Numbered from the stretch's first letter, positions 19,454 to 28,392 are shown. The stretch: DNA of 64,000 nucleotides from Citrobacter amalonaticus (GCF_001559075.2 NZ_CP014015.2:2418001-2482000); one strand, 5' to 3'. Notes: a model not told the origin generated them from the letters alone. Numbers and translations are program-made.

Positions 19454-19479
19454 CGCCTGTCATTTGTGACTGTCCTGTG

Positions 19480-19554
19480 TAGGCCTGATAACCGTAGCGC
19501 CATCAGGCGTTGTGATAATGTCGGATGGCGGCGTAAACGCCTTATCCGATCTAC
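19480..19554. repeat. REP pair (BIME-like) between leuU and argG
   Basis: Two palindromic REP-type units in opposite orientation: one with GGCCTGATAAC..CATCAGGC (19482-19508) and one with GTCGGATGGCGGCGTAAACG..CTTATCCGAT (19520-19550). They lie between the leuU and argG terminators. Confidence 0.8.
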
Positions 19555-19573
19555 AGACGCCCTATATTCCGCG

Positions 19574-19602
19574 CATAAAAAAGGCCGCTTTCGCGGCCTT
19601 AA
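19574..19602 (-). terminator. intrinsic terminator after argG
   Basis: On the minus strand AAGGCCGC/GCGGCCTT around GAAA is followed by TTTTTTATG, 14 bp after the argG stop. Confidence 0.85.
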
Positions 19603-19614
19603 GATGATGAATAT

Positions 19615-20958
19615 TTATTTCGCTTTATTTTCCAGATTCTCAACCTGTGGCAGGCCGGTTGCGGAAGAGGCGGTCAGCAGACCAGACTGTGCATAGCCGA
19701 ACAGCTTCTCGCGGGTATCGGTGATATCCAGGTTACGCATGGTCAACTGCCCAATACGATCGTCCGGTGAGAACACGGAGTCACCTTTCTCCATTGTCAG
19801 ACGCTCTGGCTTATAGGTCAGGTTGTCGGACACGGTATTGAGGATCGAATAGTCGTTGCCGCGACGCAGTTCCAGCGTCACTTCACCGGTAATCTGGCTG
19901 GCGACCCAACGTTGCAGACCATCACGCAACATCAGCGCCTGAGAATCGAACCAACGGCCCTGATAGAGCAGACGACCTAACTGACGGCCGTGGGCGTGAT
20001 ACTGCTCGATGGTGTCTTCGTTGTGGATACCCGTCAGCAGACGCTCATAGGCGATATGCAGCAGCGCCATCCCAGGGGCTTCGTAAATACCACGGCTTTT
20101 GGCTTCAATAATACGGTTTTCAATCTGGTCGCTCATTCCCAGACCGTGACGACCGCCGATGCGGTTCGCTTCCAGCATCATTTCCACATCGTCACTGAAG
20201 GTCTTACCGTTCAGCGCGACCGGATGACCCTGTTCGAAACGAACGGTGACTTCTTCCGCCGCGATCTTCACGTTCTCATCCCAGAACTTCACGCCCATTA
20301 TTGGGTTGACGATCTTGACGCTGGAATTCAGAAACTCGAGGTCTTTGGCTTCGTGCGTCGCGCCGAGCATGTTGGAGTCCGTGGAGTAGGCTTTTTCGAC
20401 GGACATTTTGTAGTCGAAACCGCAGGCGATCATAAACTCAGACATCTCATGACGACCGCCCAGTTCATCGATAAAATCCGTATCCAGCCACGGTTTGTAA
20501 ATCTGCAATTCAGCGTTTGTCAGCAGGCCATAGCGATAGAAACGCTCGATGTCGTTTCCTTTATAGGTGCTGCCGTCGCCCCAGATATTGACGCCATCTT
20601 CTTTCATCGCTGCAACCAGCATGGTGCCGGTGACTGCACGACCCAGCGGCGTGGTATTGAAATAGGTGAGCCCGCCAGTGGTGTTATGGAATGCACCGCA
20701 CTGAATCGCGGCGATACCTTCAGCAACCAGTTGTTTACGGCAGTCGATCAGTCGAGCGTTCTCTGCACCGTATTCCATTGCACGACGAGGGATCTCATCA
20801 TAGTCCTCCTCGTCTGGCTGACCCAGGTTCGCAGTATATGCATATGGGACAGCCCCTTTTTGTCGCATCCACAGCAGTGCCGCGCTGGTGTCCAGGCCGC
20901 CGGAAAAAGCGATACCAATACGTTGACCTACCGGGAGATGCTTGAGAATCGTCGTCAT
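19615..20958 (-). CDS. argG: argininosuccinate synthase ArgG
   Basis: Ligates citrulline and aspartate with ATP, the penultimate step of arginine synthesis. The 447-residue protein is the longer enterobacterial form. The N-type ATP pyrophosphatase P-loop is IAFSGGLDTSAALLW (16-30), and WGDGSTYKGNDIERFYRYG follows in the body. Two ARG-box-like sites upstream (21010-21048) fit repression by ArgR. The gene is monocistronic. Confidence 0.98.
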   Translation of the reverse strand: MTTILKHLPVGQRIGIAFSGGLDTSAALLWMRQKGAVPYAYTANLGQPDEEDYDEIPRRAMEYGAENARLIDCRKQLVAEGIAAIQCGAFHNTTGGLTYFNTTPLGRAVTGTMLVAAMKEDGVNIWGDGSTYKGNDIERFYRYGLLTNAELQIYKPWLDTDFIDELGGRHEMSEFMIACGFDYKMSVEKAYSTDSNMLGATHEAKDLEFLNSSVKIVNPIMGVKFWDENVKIAAEEVTVRFEQGHPVALNGKTFSDDVEMMLEANRIGGRHGLGMSDQIENRIIEAKSRGIYEAPGMALLHIAYERLLTGIHNEDTIEQYHAHGRQLGRLLYQGRWFDSQALMLRDGLQRWVASQITGEVTLELRRGNDYSILNTVSDNLTYKPERLTMEKGDSVFSPDDRIGQLTMRNLDITDTREKLFGYAQSGLLTASSATGLPQVENLENKAK

Positions 20959-21009
20959 AAAATAAAACCCTGCTTGATAGACTGATGGTGAGATCGGCTT
21001 TCTGCTCTC

Positions 21010-21048
21010 AGTGCATTTTTATGCAAAATAAATGAGTTTTCATTTAAT
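21010..21048 (-). promoter_or_regulatory. two candidate ARG boxes (ArgR operators) of argG
   Basis: Two 18-bp near-palindromes, centred on TGCATTTTTATGCA (21010-21027) and ATGAGTTTTCATT (21031-21048), are separated by 3 bp. Paired 18-bp boxes with 3-bp spacing are the known ArgR arrangement, and they lie 50-90 bp upstream of argG. Confidence 0.75.
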
Positions 21049-21135
21049 CATCTTTTTACGGAGACAGGAAGAGTTTCGTGTTTTTTTCCGCAAATTACGC
21101 TGATGACGGCGTGTCAGGTTATGTCGTTAACAAGG

Positions 21136-21165
21136 TTGACACAATGGGGGGGTAATCAATATAAT
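21136..21165 (+). promoter_or_regulatory. strong sigma-70 promoter of the metY-rimP-nusA-infB unit
   Basis: Consensus -35 TTGACA (21136-21141) and consensus -10 TATAAT (21160-21165) are 18 bp apart, followed by a GC-rich discriminator (ACGCGC), as expected for a stable-RNA promoter. It lies 91 bp before the tRNA. Confidence 0.85.
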
Positions 21166-21256
21166 ACGCGCAGATTTTACGTCCCGTCCTCGGTACCAAA
21201 TCCCAGCAGTATTTGCATCTTTTACCCAAAACGAGTAAAATTTGCCACGTTTCAGG

Positions 21257-21333
<77 letters not shown>

Positions 21334-21454
21334 CTTTCCCTTAGAGTTCTTTTTCAAATATACTGTGAAGACTATGGCCTTCGTAGCTGGATTTGAAAAA
21401 AATTCTTTCGGAAGGTTCTCCAGACCGCAGTTGCGGTTATAGGGTTCAGTTATC

Positions 21455-21483
21455 TAAAGCCCCGATTTATCGGGGTTTTTTGT
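21455..21483 (+). terminator. first terminator-like hairpin between metY and rimP
   Basis: CCCCG (21460-21464) and CGGGG (21471-21475) flank ATTTAT and are followed by TTTTTTGTT. It would separate tRNA transcripts from the rimP-nusA mRNA, with partial read-through. Confidence 0.8.
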
Positions 21484-21502
21484 TATCTGACTACAGAATA
21501 AC

Positions 21503-21524
21503 TGGGCTTTAGGCCCTTTTTTTA
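21503..21524 (+). terminator. second terminator-like hairpin just before rimP
   Basis: GGGC (21504-21507) and GCCC (21513-21516) pair around five bases and are followed by TTTTTTTA. It lies only 17 bp before the rimP TTG start and may act as an attenuator. Confidence 0.6.
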
Positions 21525-21540
21525 TGTCTTGGGGGTGGGC

Positions 21541-21993
21541 TTGTCCACATTAGAGCAAAAATTAACAGAGATGATTACAGCGCCAGTTGAAGCCTTAGGT
21601 TACGAGCTGGTCGGCATCGAATTTATTCGCGGTCGCACATCCACACTGCGCATCTATATTGATAGTGAAGATGGCATCAATGTTGATGATTGTGCTGATG
21701 TGAGCCACCAGGTGAGCGCAGTTCTGGACGTCGAAGATCCTATTACTGTGGCTTACAACCTGGAAGTCTCCTCACCGGGTCTCGACCGCCCAATGTTCAC
21801 TGCTGAACACTATGTGCGTTTCCTGGGTGAAGAAGTTTCGCTGGTACTCCGCATGGCGGTACAGAATCGCCGTAAATGGCAGGGCGTTATCAAAGCGGTA
21901 GATGGTGAAATGATCACCGTCACAGTCGAAGGAAAAGATGAAGTGTTCGCGCTGAGTAATATCCAGAAGGCGAACCTGGTTCCCCACTTTTAA
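21541..21993 (+). CDS. rimP: ribosome maturation factor RimP
   Basis: Needed for 30S subunit maturation. The 150-residue protein has an N-terminal alpha/beta domain (GYELVGIEFIRGRTSTLRIYID) and a C-terminal Sm-like barrel (FLGEEVSLVLRMAVQNRRKWQG). The start is TTG at 21541 (TTG TCC ACA TTA), which gives the K-12 N-terminus MSTLEQKL. Upstream in-frame codons lack a better ribosome site, and GGGGTGG lies just before. nusA follows after 27 bp. Confidence 0.96.
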   Translation: MSTLEQKLTEMITAPVEALGYELVGIEFIRGRTSTLRIYIDSEDGINVDDCADVSHQVSAVLDVEDPITVAYNLEVSSPGLDRPMFTAEHYVRFLGEEVSLVLRMAVQNRRKWQGVIKAVDGEMITVTVEGKDEVFALSNIQKANLVPHF

Positions 21994-22020
21994 CAGTCTG
22001 GATGAGGTGAAAAGCCCGCG

Positions 22021-23508
22021 ATGAACAAAGAAATTTTGGCTGTTGTTGAAGCCGTATCCAATGAAAAGGCGCTGCCACGCGAGAAAATTTTTGAAGCGTT
22101 GGAAAGTGCGCTGGCTACAGCGACAAAGAAAAAATATGAACAAGAGATTGACGTTCGCGTAGAAATCGATCGTAAAAGCGGTGATTTTGACACTTTCCGT
22201 CGTTGGGTGATTGTTGAAGAAGTGACCCAGCCGACGAAAGAAATCACACTGGAAGCCGCACGTTTTGAAGACGAAAGCCTGAACCTGGGCGATTACGTTG
22301 AAGATCAGATTGAATCTGTGACCTTTGACCGTATCACTACCCAGACCGCAAAACAGGTTATCGTACAGAAAGTTCGTGAAGCTGAACGCGCGATGGTTGT
22401 CGATCAGTTCCGTGAACACGAAGGTGAAATCATCACCGGCGTGGTGAAGAAAGTGAACCGCGACAACATCTCTTTGGATCTGGGCAGCAATGCTGAAGCT
22501 GTGATCCTGCGTGAAGATATGCTGCCGCGCGAAAACTTCCGCCCTGGCGACCGTATTCGTGGCGTTCTTTACTCTGTTCGCCCGGAAGCACGTGGCGCAC
22601 AGCTGTTTGTGACGCGTTCCAAGCCGGAAATGCTGATCGAACTGTTCCGCATTGAAGTGCCGGAAATTGGCGAAGAAGTGATTGAAATTAAAGCCGCCGC
22701 TCGCGATCCGGGTTCCCGTGCGAAAATCGCGGTGAAAACCAACGACAAGCGTATCGACCCGGTTGGCGCGTGTGTCGGTATGCGTGGCGCACGCGTTCAG
22801 GCGGTTTCGACCGAGCTGGGCGGCGAGCGCATCGATATCGTCCTGTGGGATGATAACCCGGCGCAGTTCGTGATTAACGCTATGGCGCCTGCTGACGTTG
22901 CGTCTATCGTGGTGGATGAAGATAAACACACCATGGATATCGCCGTTGAAGCCGGTAACCTGGCGCAAGCAATTGGACGTAATGGTCAGAACGTCCGCCT
23001 GGCTTCGCAATTAAGCGGCTGGGAACTCAACGTGATGACCGTTGATGACCTCCAGGCTAAACATCAGGCTGAAGCACATGCTGCTATCGATACCTTCACC
23101 AAATATCTCGATATTGATGAAGAGTTCGCCACTGTTCTGGTTGAAGAAGGGTTCGCAACCCTGGAAGAACTGGCCTACGTGCCAATGAAAGAACTGCTGG
23201 AAATCGATGGCCTTGATGAGCCAACCGTTGAAGCACTGCGCGAGCGTGCTAAAAACGCACTGACCACTCTGGCACTGGCCCAGGAAGAAAGCCTCGGTGA
23301 TAACAAGCCGGCTGACGATCTGCTGAATCTGGAAGGATTAGATCGCGATATGGCCTTCAAACTGGCTGCCCGTGGTGTTTGTACGCTGGAAGATCTCGCC
23401 GAACAGGGCATTGATGATCTGGCTGATATCGAAGGGTTGACCGACGAAAAAGCCGGTGAGCTGATTATGGCTGCCCGTAATATTTGCTGGTTCGGCGACG
23501 AAGCGTAA
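22021..23508 (+). CDS. nusA: transcription termination/antitermination factor NusA
   Basis: RNA polymerase-bound factor that enhances pausing and termination and takes part in lambda N and rRNA antitermination. The 495-residue protein has an N-terminal polymerase-binding domain (1-125). It is followed by an S1 domain (about 135-200), two KH domains (GMRGARVQAV and GRNGQNVRLAS) and two acidic helix-hairpin-helix repeats at the C-terminus (about 365-490), as in other gammaproteobacteria. It sits between rimP and infB and is essential in E. coli. Confidence 0.98.
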   Translation: MNKEILAVVEAVSNEKALPREKIFEALESALATATKKKYEQEIDVRVEIDRKSGDFDTFRRWVIVEEVTQPTKEITLEAARFEDESLNLGDYVEDQIESVTFDRITTQTAKQVIVQKVREAERAMVVDQFREHEGEIITGVVKKVNRDNISLDLGSNAEAVILREDMLPRENFRPGDRIRGVLYSVRPEARGAQLFVTRSKPEMLIELFRIEVPEIGEEVIEIKAAARDPGSRAKIAVKTNDKRIDPVGACVGMRGARVQAVSTELGGERIDIVLWDDNPAQFVINAMAPADVASIVVDEDKHTMDIAVEAGNLAQAIGRNGQNVRLASQLSGWELNVMTVDDLQAKHQAEAHAAIDTFTKYLDIDEEFATVLVEEGFATLEELAYVPMKELLEIDGLDEPTVEALRERAKNALTTLALAQEESLGDNKPADDLLNLEGLDRDMAFKLAARGVCTLEDLAEQGIDDLADIEGLTDEKAGELIMAARNICWFGDEA

Positions 23509-23532
23509 TAAACTGTAGCAGGAAGGAACAGC

Positions 23533-26223
23533 ATGACAGATGTAACCGTAAAAGCGCTGGCCGCAGAGATACAGACCTCCGTGGATCGCCTGGTACAGCA
23601 ATTTGCTGATGCCGGTATCCCGAAGTCTGCTGATGACTCTGTGTCCGCACAAGAAAAACAGACTTTACTGGCGCACCTGAACCGTGAAAATGGTTCTGGC
23701 CCGGATAAGCTGACGCTGCAGCGTAAAACGCGCAGCACCCTGAACATTCCAGGTACCGGTGGAAAAAGCAAATCGGTACAAATCGAAGTCCGCAAGAAGC
23801 GCACCTTTGTGAAACGTGATCCGCAAGAGGCCGAACGCCTTGCCGCGGAAGAGCAAGCGCAGCGTGAAGCGGAAGAGCAGGCCCGTCGTGAGGCAGAAGA
23901 AATGGCCAAACGCGAGGCGCAACAAAAAGCTGACCGTGAGGCCGCAGAACAAGCTAAGCGTGACGCCGCTGATAAAGCGAAACGCGAAGCTGCGGAAAAA
24001 GACAAAGTGAGCAATCAACAGACTGACGATATGACCAAAACCGCCCAGGCCGAGAAAGCCCGCCGTGAGAATGAAGCTGCAGAGCTGAAGCGTAAAGCGG
24101 AAGAAGAAGCACGTCGCAAGCTTGAAGAAGAAGCGCGCCGCGTAGCGGAAGAAGCTCGCCGTATGGCGGAAGAGAACGCAGGCGCGTGGGCTGAGCAGGA
24201 AAAAGTGGAAGAAGATAAGAGCGATTATCATGTCACCACTTCTCAGCACGCTCGCCAGGCCGAAGACGAAAACGATCGTGAAGTGGAAGGCGGCCGTGGC
24301 CGTGGCCGCAACACGAAAGCGGCGCGTCCGGCGAAGAAAGGCAACAAACACGCTGAATCCAAAGCTGACCGTGAAGAAGCGCGTGCCGCGGTTCGCGGCG
24401 GTAAAGGCGGCAAACAGCGTAAAGGTTCCGCACTGCAGCAGGGCTTCCAGAAGCCAGCGCAGGCCGTTAACCGTGACGTTGTGATTGGCGAAACCATCAC
24501 CGTTGGCGATCTGGCGAACAAGATGGCGGTTAAAGGCTCTCAGGTCATCAAAGCGATGATGAAGCTGGGTGCAATGGCGACCATCAACCAGGTGATCGAC
24601 CAGGAAACCGCACAGCTGGTTGCCGAAGAGATGGGCCACAAAGTTATCCTGCGTCGTGAGAACGAGCTGGAAGAAGCCGTAATGAGCGACCGTGATACGG
24701 GTGCTGCGGCTGAACCGCGCGCACCGGTTGTGACCATCATGGGTCACGTTGACCACGGTAAAACGTCTCTGCTGGACTACATTCGTTCAACGAAAGTGGC
24801 CTCTGGCGAAGCGGGTGGCATTACCCAGCACATCGGTGCTTACCACGTTGAAACCGACAACGGTATGATCACCTTCCTGGACACCCCGGGTCACGCCGCG
24901 TTTACCTCCATGCGTGCTCGTGGTGCGCAGGCAACGGATATCGTGGTTCTGGTTGTTGCAGCAGACGACGGCGTGATGCCGCAGACCATCGAAGCTATTC
25001 AGCACGCGAAAGCGGCGGGTGTGCCGGTTGTGGTGGCGGTGAACAAAATCGATAAGCCGGAAGCCGATCCGGATCGCGTTAAAAACGAACTGTCCCAGTA
25101 CGGCATTCTGCCGGAAGAGTGGGGCGGTGAGAGCCAGTTCGTCCACGTTTCTGCAAAAGCAGGTACCGGTATCGACGAACTGCTGGATGCGATCCTGCTG
25201 CAGGCCGAAGTTCTCGAACTGAAAGCGGTCCGTAAAGGGATGGCGAGCGGTGCGGTTATCGAATCCTTCCTGGATAAAGGTCGTGGTCCGGTTGCTACCG
25301 TACTGGTGCGTGAAGGCACGCTGCACAAAGGCGATATCGTACTGTGCGGCTTCGAATACGGTCGCGTTCGTGCGATGCGTAACGAACTGGGTCAGGAAGT
25401 ACTGGAAGCGGGTCCGTCCATTCCAGTGGAAATCCTGGGTCTGTCTGGTGTTCCGGCTGCCGGTGACGAAGTCACTGTGGTACGTGACGAGAAGAAAGCA
25501 CGTGAAGTTGCGCTGTATCGTCAGGGCAAATTCCGTGAAGTGAAACTGGCGCGTCAGCAGAAATCTAAACTCGAGAACATGTTCGCCAACATGACCGAAG
25601 GCGAAGTTCACGAAGTGAACATCGTGCTGAAGGCCGACGTTCAGGGTTCTGTGGAAGCGATCTCCGACTCCTTGCTGAAACTGTCTACCGACGAAGTGAA
25701 AGTGAAGATCATCGGTTCTGGTGTCGGTGGTATCACCGAAACCGACGCGACCCTGGCTGCGGCGTCCAACGCGATTCTGGTTGGCTTCAACGTCCGTGCT
25801 GATGCCTCTGCACGTAAAGTGATCGAAGCAGAAAGCCTGGATCTGCGCTACTACTCCGTCATCTATAACCTGATCGACGAAGTGAAAGCGGCGATGAGCG
25901 GTATGCTGTCTCCGGAACTGAAACAGCAGATCATCGGTCTGGCTGAAGTTCGTGATGTGTTTAAATCACCGAAATTTGGTGCCATCGCGGGCTGTATGGT
26001 TACCGAAGGGACGATCAAACGTCACAACCCAATCCGCGTCCTGCGTGACAACGTGGTTATCTATGAAGGCGAGCTGGAATCCCTGCGCCGCTTCAAAGAT
26101 GACGTTAACGAAGTTCGTAACGGCATGGAATGTGGTATCGGCGTGAAGAACTACAACGACGTTCGCGTTGGCGATATGATCGAAGTGTTCGAGATCATCG
26201 AGATTCAGCGTACGATCGCATAA
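23533..26223 (+). CDS. infB: translation initiation factor IF-2
   Basis: GTPase that places fMet-tRNA on the 30S P site. The 896-residue protein has an N-terminal IF2N domain. A long charged helix rich in REAEEQARREAEE-type repeats (about 95-220) follows, then a second IF2N-like domain. The G domain has GHVDHGKT (about 404-411), DTPGHAAF and NKID, followed by beta-barrels and the C-terminal fMet-binding domain. Likely internal starts for the shorter isoforms are GTG at 24007 and ATG at 24031, matching K-12 IF2-2 and IF2-3 within two codons. The linker after MAEENAG differs from K-12. Confidence 0.98.
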   Translation: MTDVTVKALAAEIQTSVDRLVQQFADAGIPKSADDSVSAQEKQTLLAHLNRENGSGPDKLTLQRKTRSTLNIPGTGGKSKSVQIEVRKKRTFVKRDPQEAERLAAEEQAQREAEEQARREAEEMAKREAQQKADREAAEQAKRDAADKAKREAAEKDKVSNQQTDDMTKTAQAEKARRENEAAELKRKAEEEARRKLEEEARRVAEEARRMAEENAGAWAEQEKVEEDKSDYHVTTSQHARQAEDENDREVEGGRGRGRNTKAARPAKKGNKHAESKADREEARAAVRGGKGGKQRKGSALQQGFQKPAQAVNRDVVIGETITVGDLANKMAVKGSQVIKAMMKLGAMATINQVIDQETAQLVAEEMGHKVILRRENELEEAVMSDRDTGAAAEPRAPVVTIMGHVDHGKTSLLDYIRSTKVASGEAGGITQHIGAYHVETDNGMITFLDTPGHAAFTSMRARGAQATDIVVLVVAADDGVMPQTIEAIQHAKAAGVPVVVAVNKIDKPEADPDRVKNELSQYGILPEEWGGESQFVHVSAKAGTGIDELLDAILLQAEVLELKAVRKGMASGAVIESFLDKGRGPVATVLVREGTLHKGDIVLCGFEYGRVRAMRNELGQEVLEAGPSIPVEILGLSGVPAAGDEVTVVRDEKKAREVALYRQGKFREVKLARQQKSKLENMFANMTEGEVHEVNIVLKADVQGSVEAISDSLLKLSTDEVKVKIIGSGVGGITETDATLAAASNAILVGFNVRADASARKVIEAESLDLRYYSVIYNLIDEVKAAMSGMLSPELKQQIIGLAEVRDVFKSPKFGAIAGCMVTEGTIKRHNPIRVLRDNVVIYEGELESLRRFKDDVNEVRNGMECGIGVKNYNDVRVGDMIEVFEIIEIQRTIA

Positions 26224-26346
26224 TCTTCGTCGTCTTTCGGGCCGCCACTGCGTTGGCTACGTGCGTTCACCCCGGTTACATAGTTATCTATGCTCCCGGG
26301 GATTCACGCCCTTGCCGCTGTGTTGCAACCCGAAATACTTAGAAGA
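26224..26346. repeat. ERIC (IRU) element between infB and rbfA
   Basis: A 120-bp imperfect palindrome. Its core, GTGCGTTCACCCCGGTTAC and CTCCCGGGGATTCACG, corresponds to the conserved ERIC arms used for ERIC-PCR. The outer ends pair as TCTTCG..TTTCGGG and CCCGAAATACTTAGAAGA. It begins at the infB stop. Confidence 0.88.
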
Positions 26347-26353
26347 TGGTTTT

Positions 26354-26389
26354 GCGTAGGCCGGGGAAGCGAAGCGCCACCCGGCAATA
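26354..26389. repeat. REP-like element
   Basis: GCGTAGGCCGGGG and GCGCCACCCGGCAA form a REP-type palindrome directly after the ERIC copy. Confidence 0.65.
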
Positions 26390-26395
26390 ATTTTT

Positions 26396-26421
26396 AAAAG
26401 GGGCTCAAGGCCCCTTTTTTG
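26396..26421 (+). terminator. intrinsic-terminator hairpin before rbfA
   Basis: AAAAGGGGC (26396-26404) and GCCCCTTTTTT (26410-26420) form a strong stem with a T-run. It lies 16 bp before the rbfA start, inside an otherwise co-transcribed operon. Confidence 0.75.
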
Positions 26422-26436
26422 TCTGGAGAATTTATT

Positions 26437-26838
26437 ATGGCGAAAGAATTCGGTCGCCCGCAGCGCGTGGGACAGGAGATGCAAAAAGAAATCGCAATCA
26501 TCCTGCAGCGCGAAATTAAAGACCCGCGTCTGGGCATGATGACCACCGTTTCCGGTGTCGAAATGTCACGCGATCTGGCGTATGCCAAAGTGTATGTCAC
26601 CTTCCTTAATGACAAAGATGAAGACGCTATCAAGGCGGGCATCAAAGCGTTACAGGAAGCGTCCGGTTTCATCCGTAGCCTGCTGGGTAAAGCGATGCGT
26701 CTACGTATCGTGCCGGAACTGACCTTCTTCTACGATAACTCGCTGGTGGAAGGGATGCGCATGTCCAACCTGGTGACCAACGTGGTTAAACATGACGAAG
26801 AACGTCGTGTAAACCCGGACGACAGCAAGGAGGACTAA
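26437..26838 (+). CDS. rbfA: 30S ribosome-binding factor RbfA
   Basis: KH-like protein (133 residues) that binds the 30S subunit, helps mature the 16S 5' end and supports cold adaptation. The core RLGMMTTVSGVEMSRDLAYAKVYV is typical. Start 26437 (MAKEFGRPQRV) follows GGAGA and gives the K-12 length. Six upstream codons of the open frame are excluded. The TAA overlaps the truB ATG by one base. Confidence 0.97.
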   Translation: MAKEFGRPQRVGQEMQKEIAIILQREIKDPRLGMMTTVSGVEMSRDLAYAKVYVTFLNDKDEDAIKAGIKALQEASGFIRSLLGKAMRLRIVPELTFFYDNSLVEGMRMSNLVTNVVKHDEERRVNPDDSKED

Positions 26839-27782
26839 TGAGTCGTCCTCGTCGTCGTGGTCGCGACATTCACGGTGTCCTGCTGCTGGATAAGCCGCAG
26901 GGCATGTCCAGCAATGACGTACTGCAAAAAGTCAAACGCATCTATAACGCCAACCGCGCCGGGCATACCGGGGCGCTGGATCCGTTAGCGACCGGCATGC
27001 TGCCGATTTGCCTCGGGGAAGCGACCAAGTTTTCGCAGTATCTGCTGGATTCTGACAAGCGTTATCGGGTGATTGCCCGTCTGGGACAGCGTACAGACAC
27101 GTCCGATGCCGATGGGCAAATCGTGCAGGAGCGCCCGGTCACCTTCACCCCTGAGCAATTGGCTGCCGCGCTGGACACGTTCCGCGGTGATATCGAGCAG
27201 GTGCCGTCGATGTATTCGGCGCTGAAGTATCAGGGTAAAAAACTGTACGAGTACGCGCGCCAGGGCATTGAAGTGCCACGTGAAGCCCGACCGATTACCG
27301 TTTACGAGCTGCTGTTTATCCGTCATGAAGGAGATGAACTGGAGCTGGAAGTACACTGTTCGAAAGGCACCTATATTCGTACTATTATTGACGATCTGGG
27401 TGAGAAGCTGGGATGTGGTGCGCACGTGATTTTCCTGCGTCGTCTGACGGTCAGCAAATATCCGGTGGATCGTATGGTCACACTGGAACGTCTGCGTGAA
27501 ATGGTCGAACAGGCGGAGCAACAGGGGATCCCGGCAGCACAGTTGCTTGATCCACTGTTGATGCCGATGGACAGTCCAGCTTCGGACTACCCTGTCGTTA
27601 ATTTGCCGCTAACCTCTTCGGTTTACTTCAAAAATGGTAACCCGGTTCGCACGAACGGCGCGCCGTTGGAAGGGTTAGTCCGTGTCACGGAAGGTGATGA
27701 CGGTAAATTTATCGGTATGGGCGAGATCGACGACGAAGGTCGCGTGGCTCCTCGCCGATTAGTGGTGGAGTATCCGGCGTAG
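26838..27782 (+). CDS. truB: tRNA pseudouridine(55) synthase TruB
   Basis: Makes pseudouridine 55 in the T loop of tRNAs and acts as a tRNA chaperone. The 314-residue enzyme has catalytic Asp48 in GHTGALDPLATGMLP. The SKGTYIRTIIDDLG motif of the family is present, as is a C-terminal PUA domain. Its start overlaps the rbfA stop (TAATG), so translation is coupled. rpsO follows after 149 bp with its own promoter. Confidence 0.97.
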   Translation: MSRPRRRGRDIHGVLLLDKPQGMSSNDVLQKVKRIYNANRAGHTGALDPLATGMLPICLGEATKFSQYLLDSDKRYRVIARLGQRTDTSDADGQIVQERPVTFTPEQLAAALDTFRGDIEQVPSMYSALKYQGKKLYEYARQGIEVPREARPITVYELLFIRHEGDELELEVHCSKGTYIRTIIDDLGEKLGCGAHVIFLRRLTVSKYPVDRMVTLERLREMVEQAEQQGIPAAQLLDPLLMPMDSPASDYPVVNLPLTSSVYFKNGNPVRTNGAPLEGLVRVTEGDDGKFIGMGEIDDEGRVAPRRLVVEYPA

Positions 27783-27794
27783 CACGGGTTCGTC

Positions 27795-27823
27795 TTGCGA
27801 TAAGAAGGCGCTACGAGTAGAAT
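27795..27823 (+). promoter_or_regulatory. probable rpsO promoter
   Basis: TTGCGA (27795-27800) and TAGAAT (27818-27823) are 17 bp apart, just after truB, where the main rpsO promoter lies in E. coli. Confidence 0.6.
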
Positions 27824-27931
27824 ACTGCCGCTTAACGTCGCGTGAATTTTTTAACAGTTCACCTGGCGCACACTGGGAACGCTGAATTAGAGATCGGCGT
27901 CCTTTCATACTTAATACTTTGGAGTTTTAAA

Positions 27932-28201
27932 ATGTCTCTAAGTACTGAAGCTACAGCTAAAATCGTTTCTGAGTTCGGTCGTGATGCAAACGACACCGGT
28001 TCTACCGATGTTCAGGTTGCTCTGTTGACTGCACAGATTAACCACCTGCAGGGCCACTTTGCAGAGCACAAAAAAGATCACCACAGCCGTCGTGGTCTGC
28101 TGCGCATGGTTTCTCAGCGTCGTAAACTGCTCGACTACCTGAAACGTAAAGATGTTGCACGCTACACCGCGCTGATCGAGCGTCTGGGTCTGCGTCGCTA
28201 A
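27932..28201 (+). CDS. rpsO: 30S ribosomal protein S15
   Basis: S15 (89 residues) binds the central domain of 16S rRNA and is a primary assembly protein. The sequence [20 protein letters not shown] and the [22 protein letters not shown] helix are diagnostic. The open frame extends upstream but the family start is 27932, after GGAG. In E. coli S15 represses its own translation by trapping the ribosome on a pseudoknot around this start, and the leader here (27840-27945) is where that fold would be. A terminator follows. Confidence 0.98.
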
Positions 28202-28216
28202 TTCTTGCGAGTTTCG

Positions 28217-28246
28217 TAAAAGGGGGCCTTCATGGCCCCTTTTTTC
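28217..28246 (+). terminator. intrinsic terminator between rpsO and pnp
   Basis: GGGGCC and GGCCCC pair around TTCAT with flanking A and T runs (TTTTTT on the plus strand). The pairing is usable on both strands. Confidence 0.88.
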
Positions 28247-28295
28247 AAGCAGATGGCAGCAATTCACTGGAAACTATTGTATTGTTGCTATGAAT

Positions 28296-28392
28296 GATCT
28301 TCCGTTGCAGAGGTTCGCGCGGCTAATGAGAGGCTTTACCCAATTTCGTATGGGTTAGGGTTGTCATTAGTCGCGAGGATGCGCAGAAGATC
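28296..28392 (+). promoter_or_regulatory. RNase III-sensitive pnp leader hairpin
   Basis: GATCTTC (28296-28302) pairs with GAAGATC (28386-28392). The inner arms GCGCGGCTAATGA and TCATTAGTCGCG continue the stem around a smaller hairpin (CCCAATTTCGTATGGG). This is the long leader stem that RNase III cleaves so that PNPase can repress its own mRNA in E. coli. Confidence 0.8.

Noticed and set aside
21772..23010. 412-codon minus-strand open frame inside rimP-nusA
   Set aside because: Shadow of nusA. Composition is typical of antisense frames (many His, Asn, Phe and Arg) and no domain is seen.
23800..24180. Repetitive GAAGAG/GCGTGAAGC DNA suggesting a tandem repeat or CRISPR
   Set aside because: It codes for the charged helical linker of IF2 in frame. 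Units are irregular and there are no spacers.
23665..24756. 363-codon minus-strand open frame inside infB with a Phe/Leu-rich, membrane-like product
   Set aside because: The hydrophobic look comes from reading the Glu/Lys/Ala-rich IF2 helix backwards. No start signal or homology.
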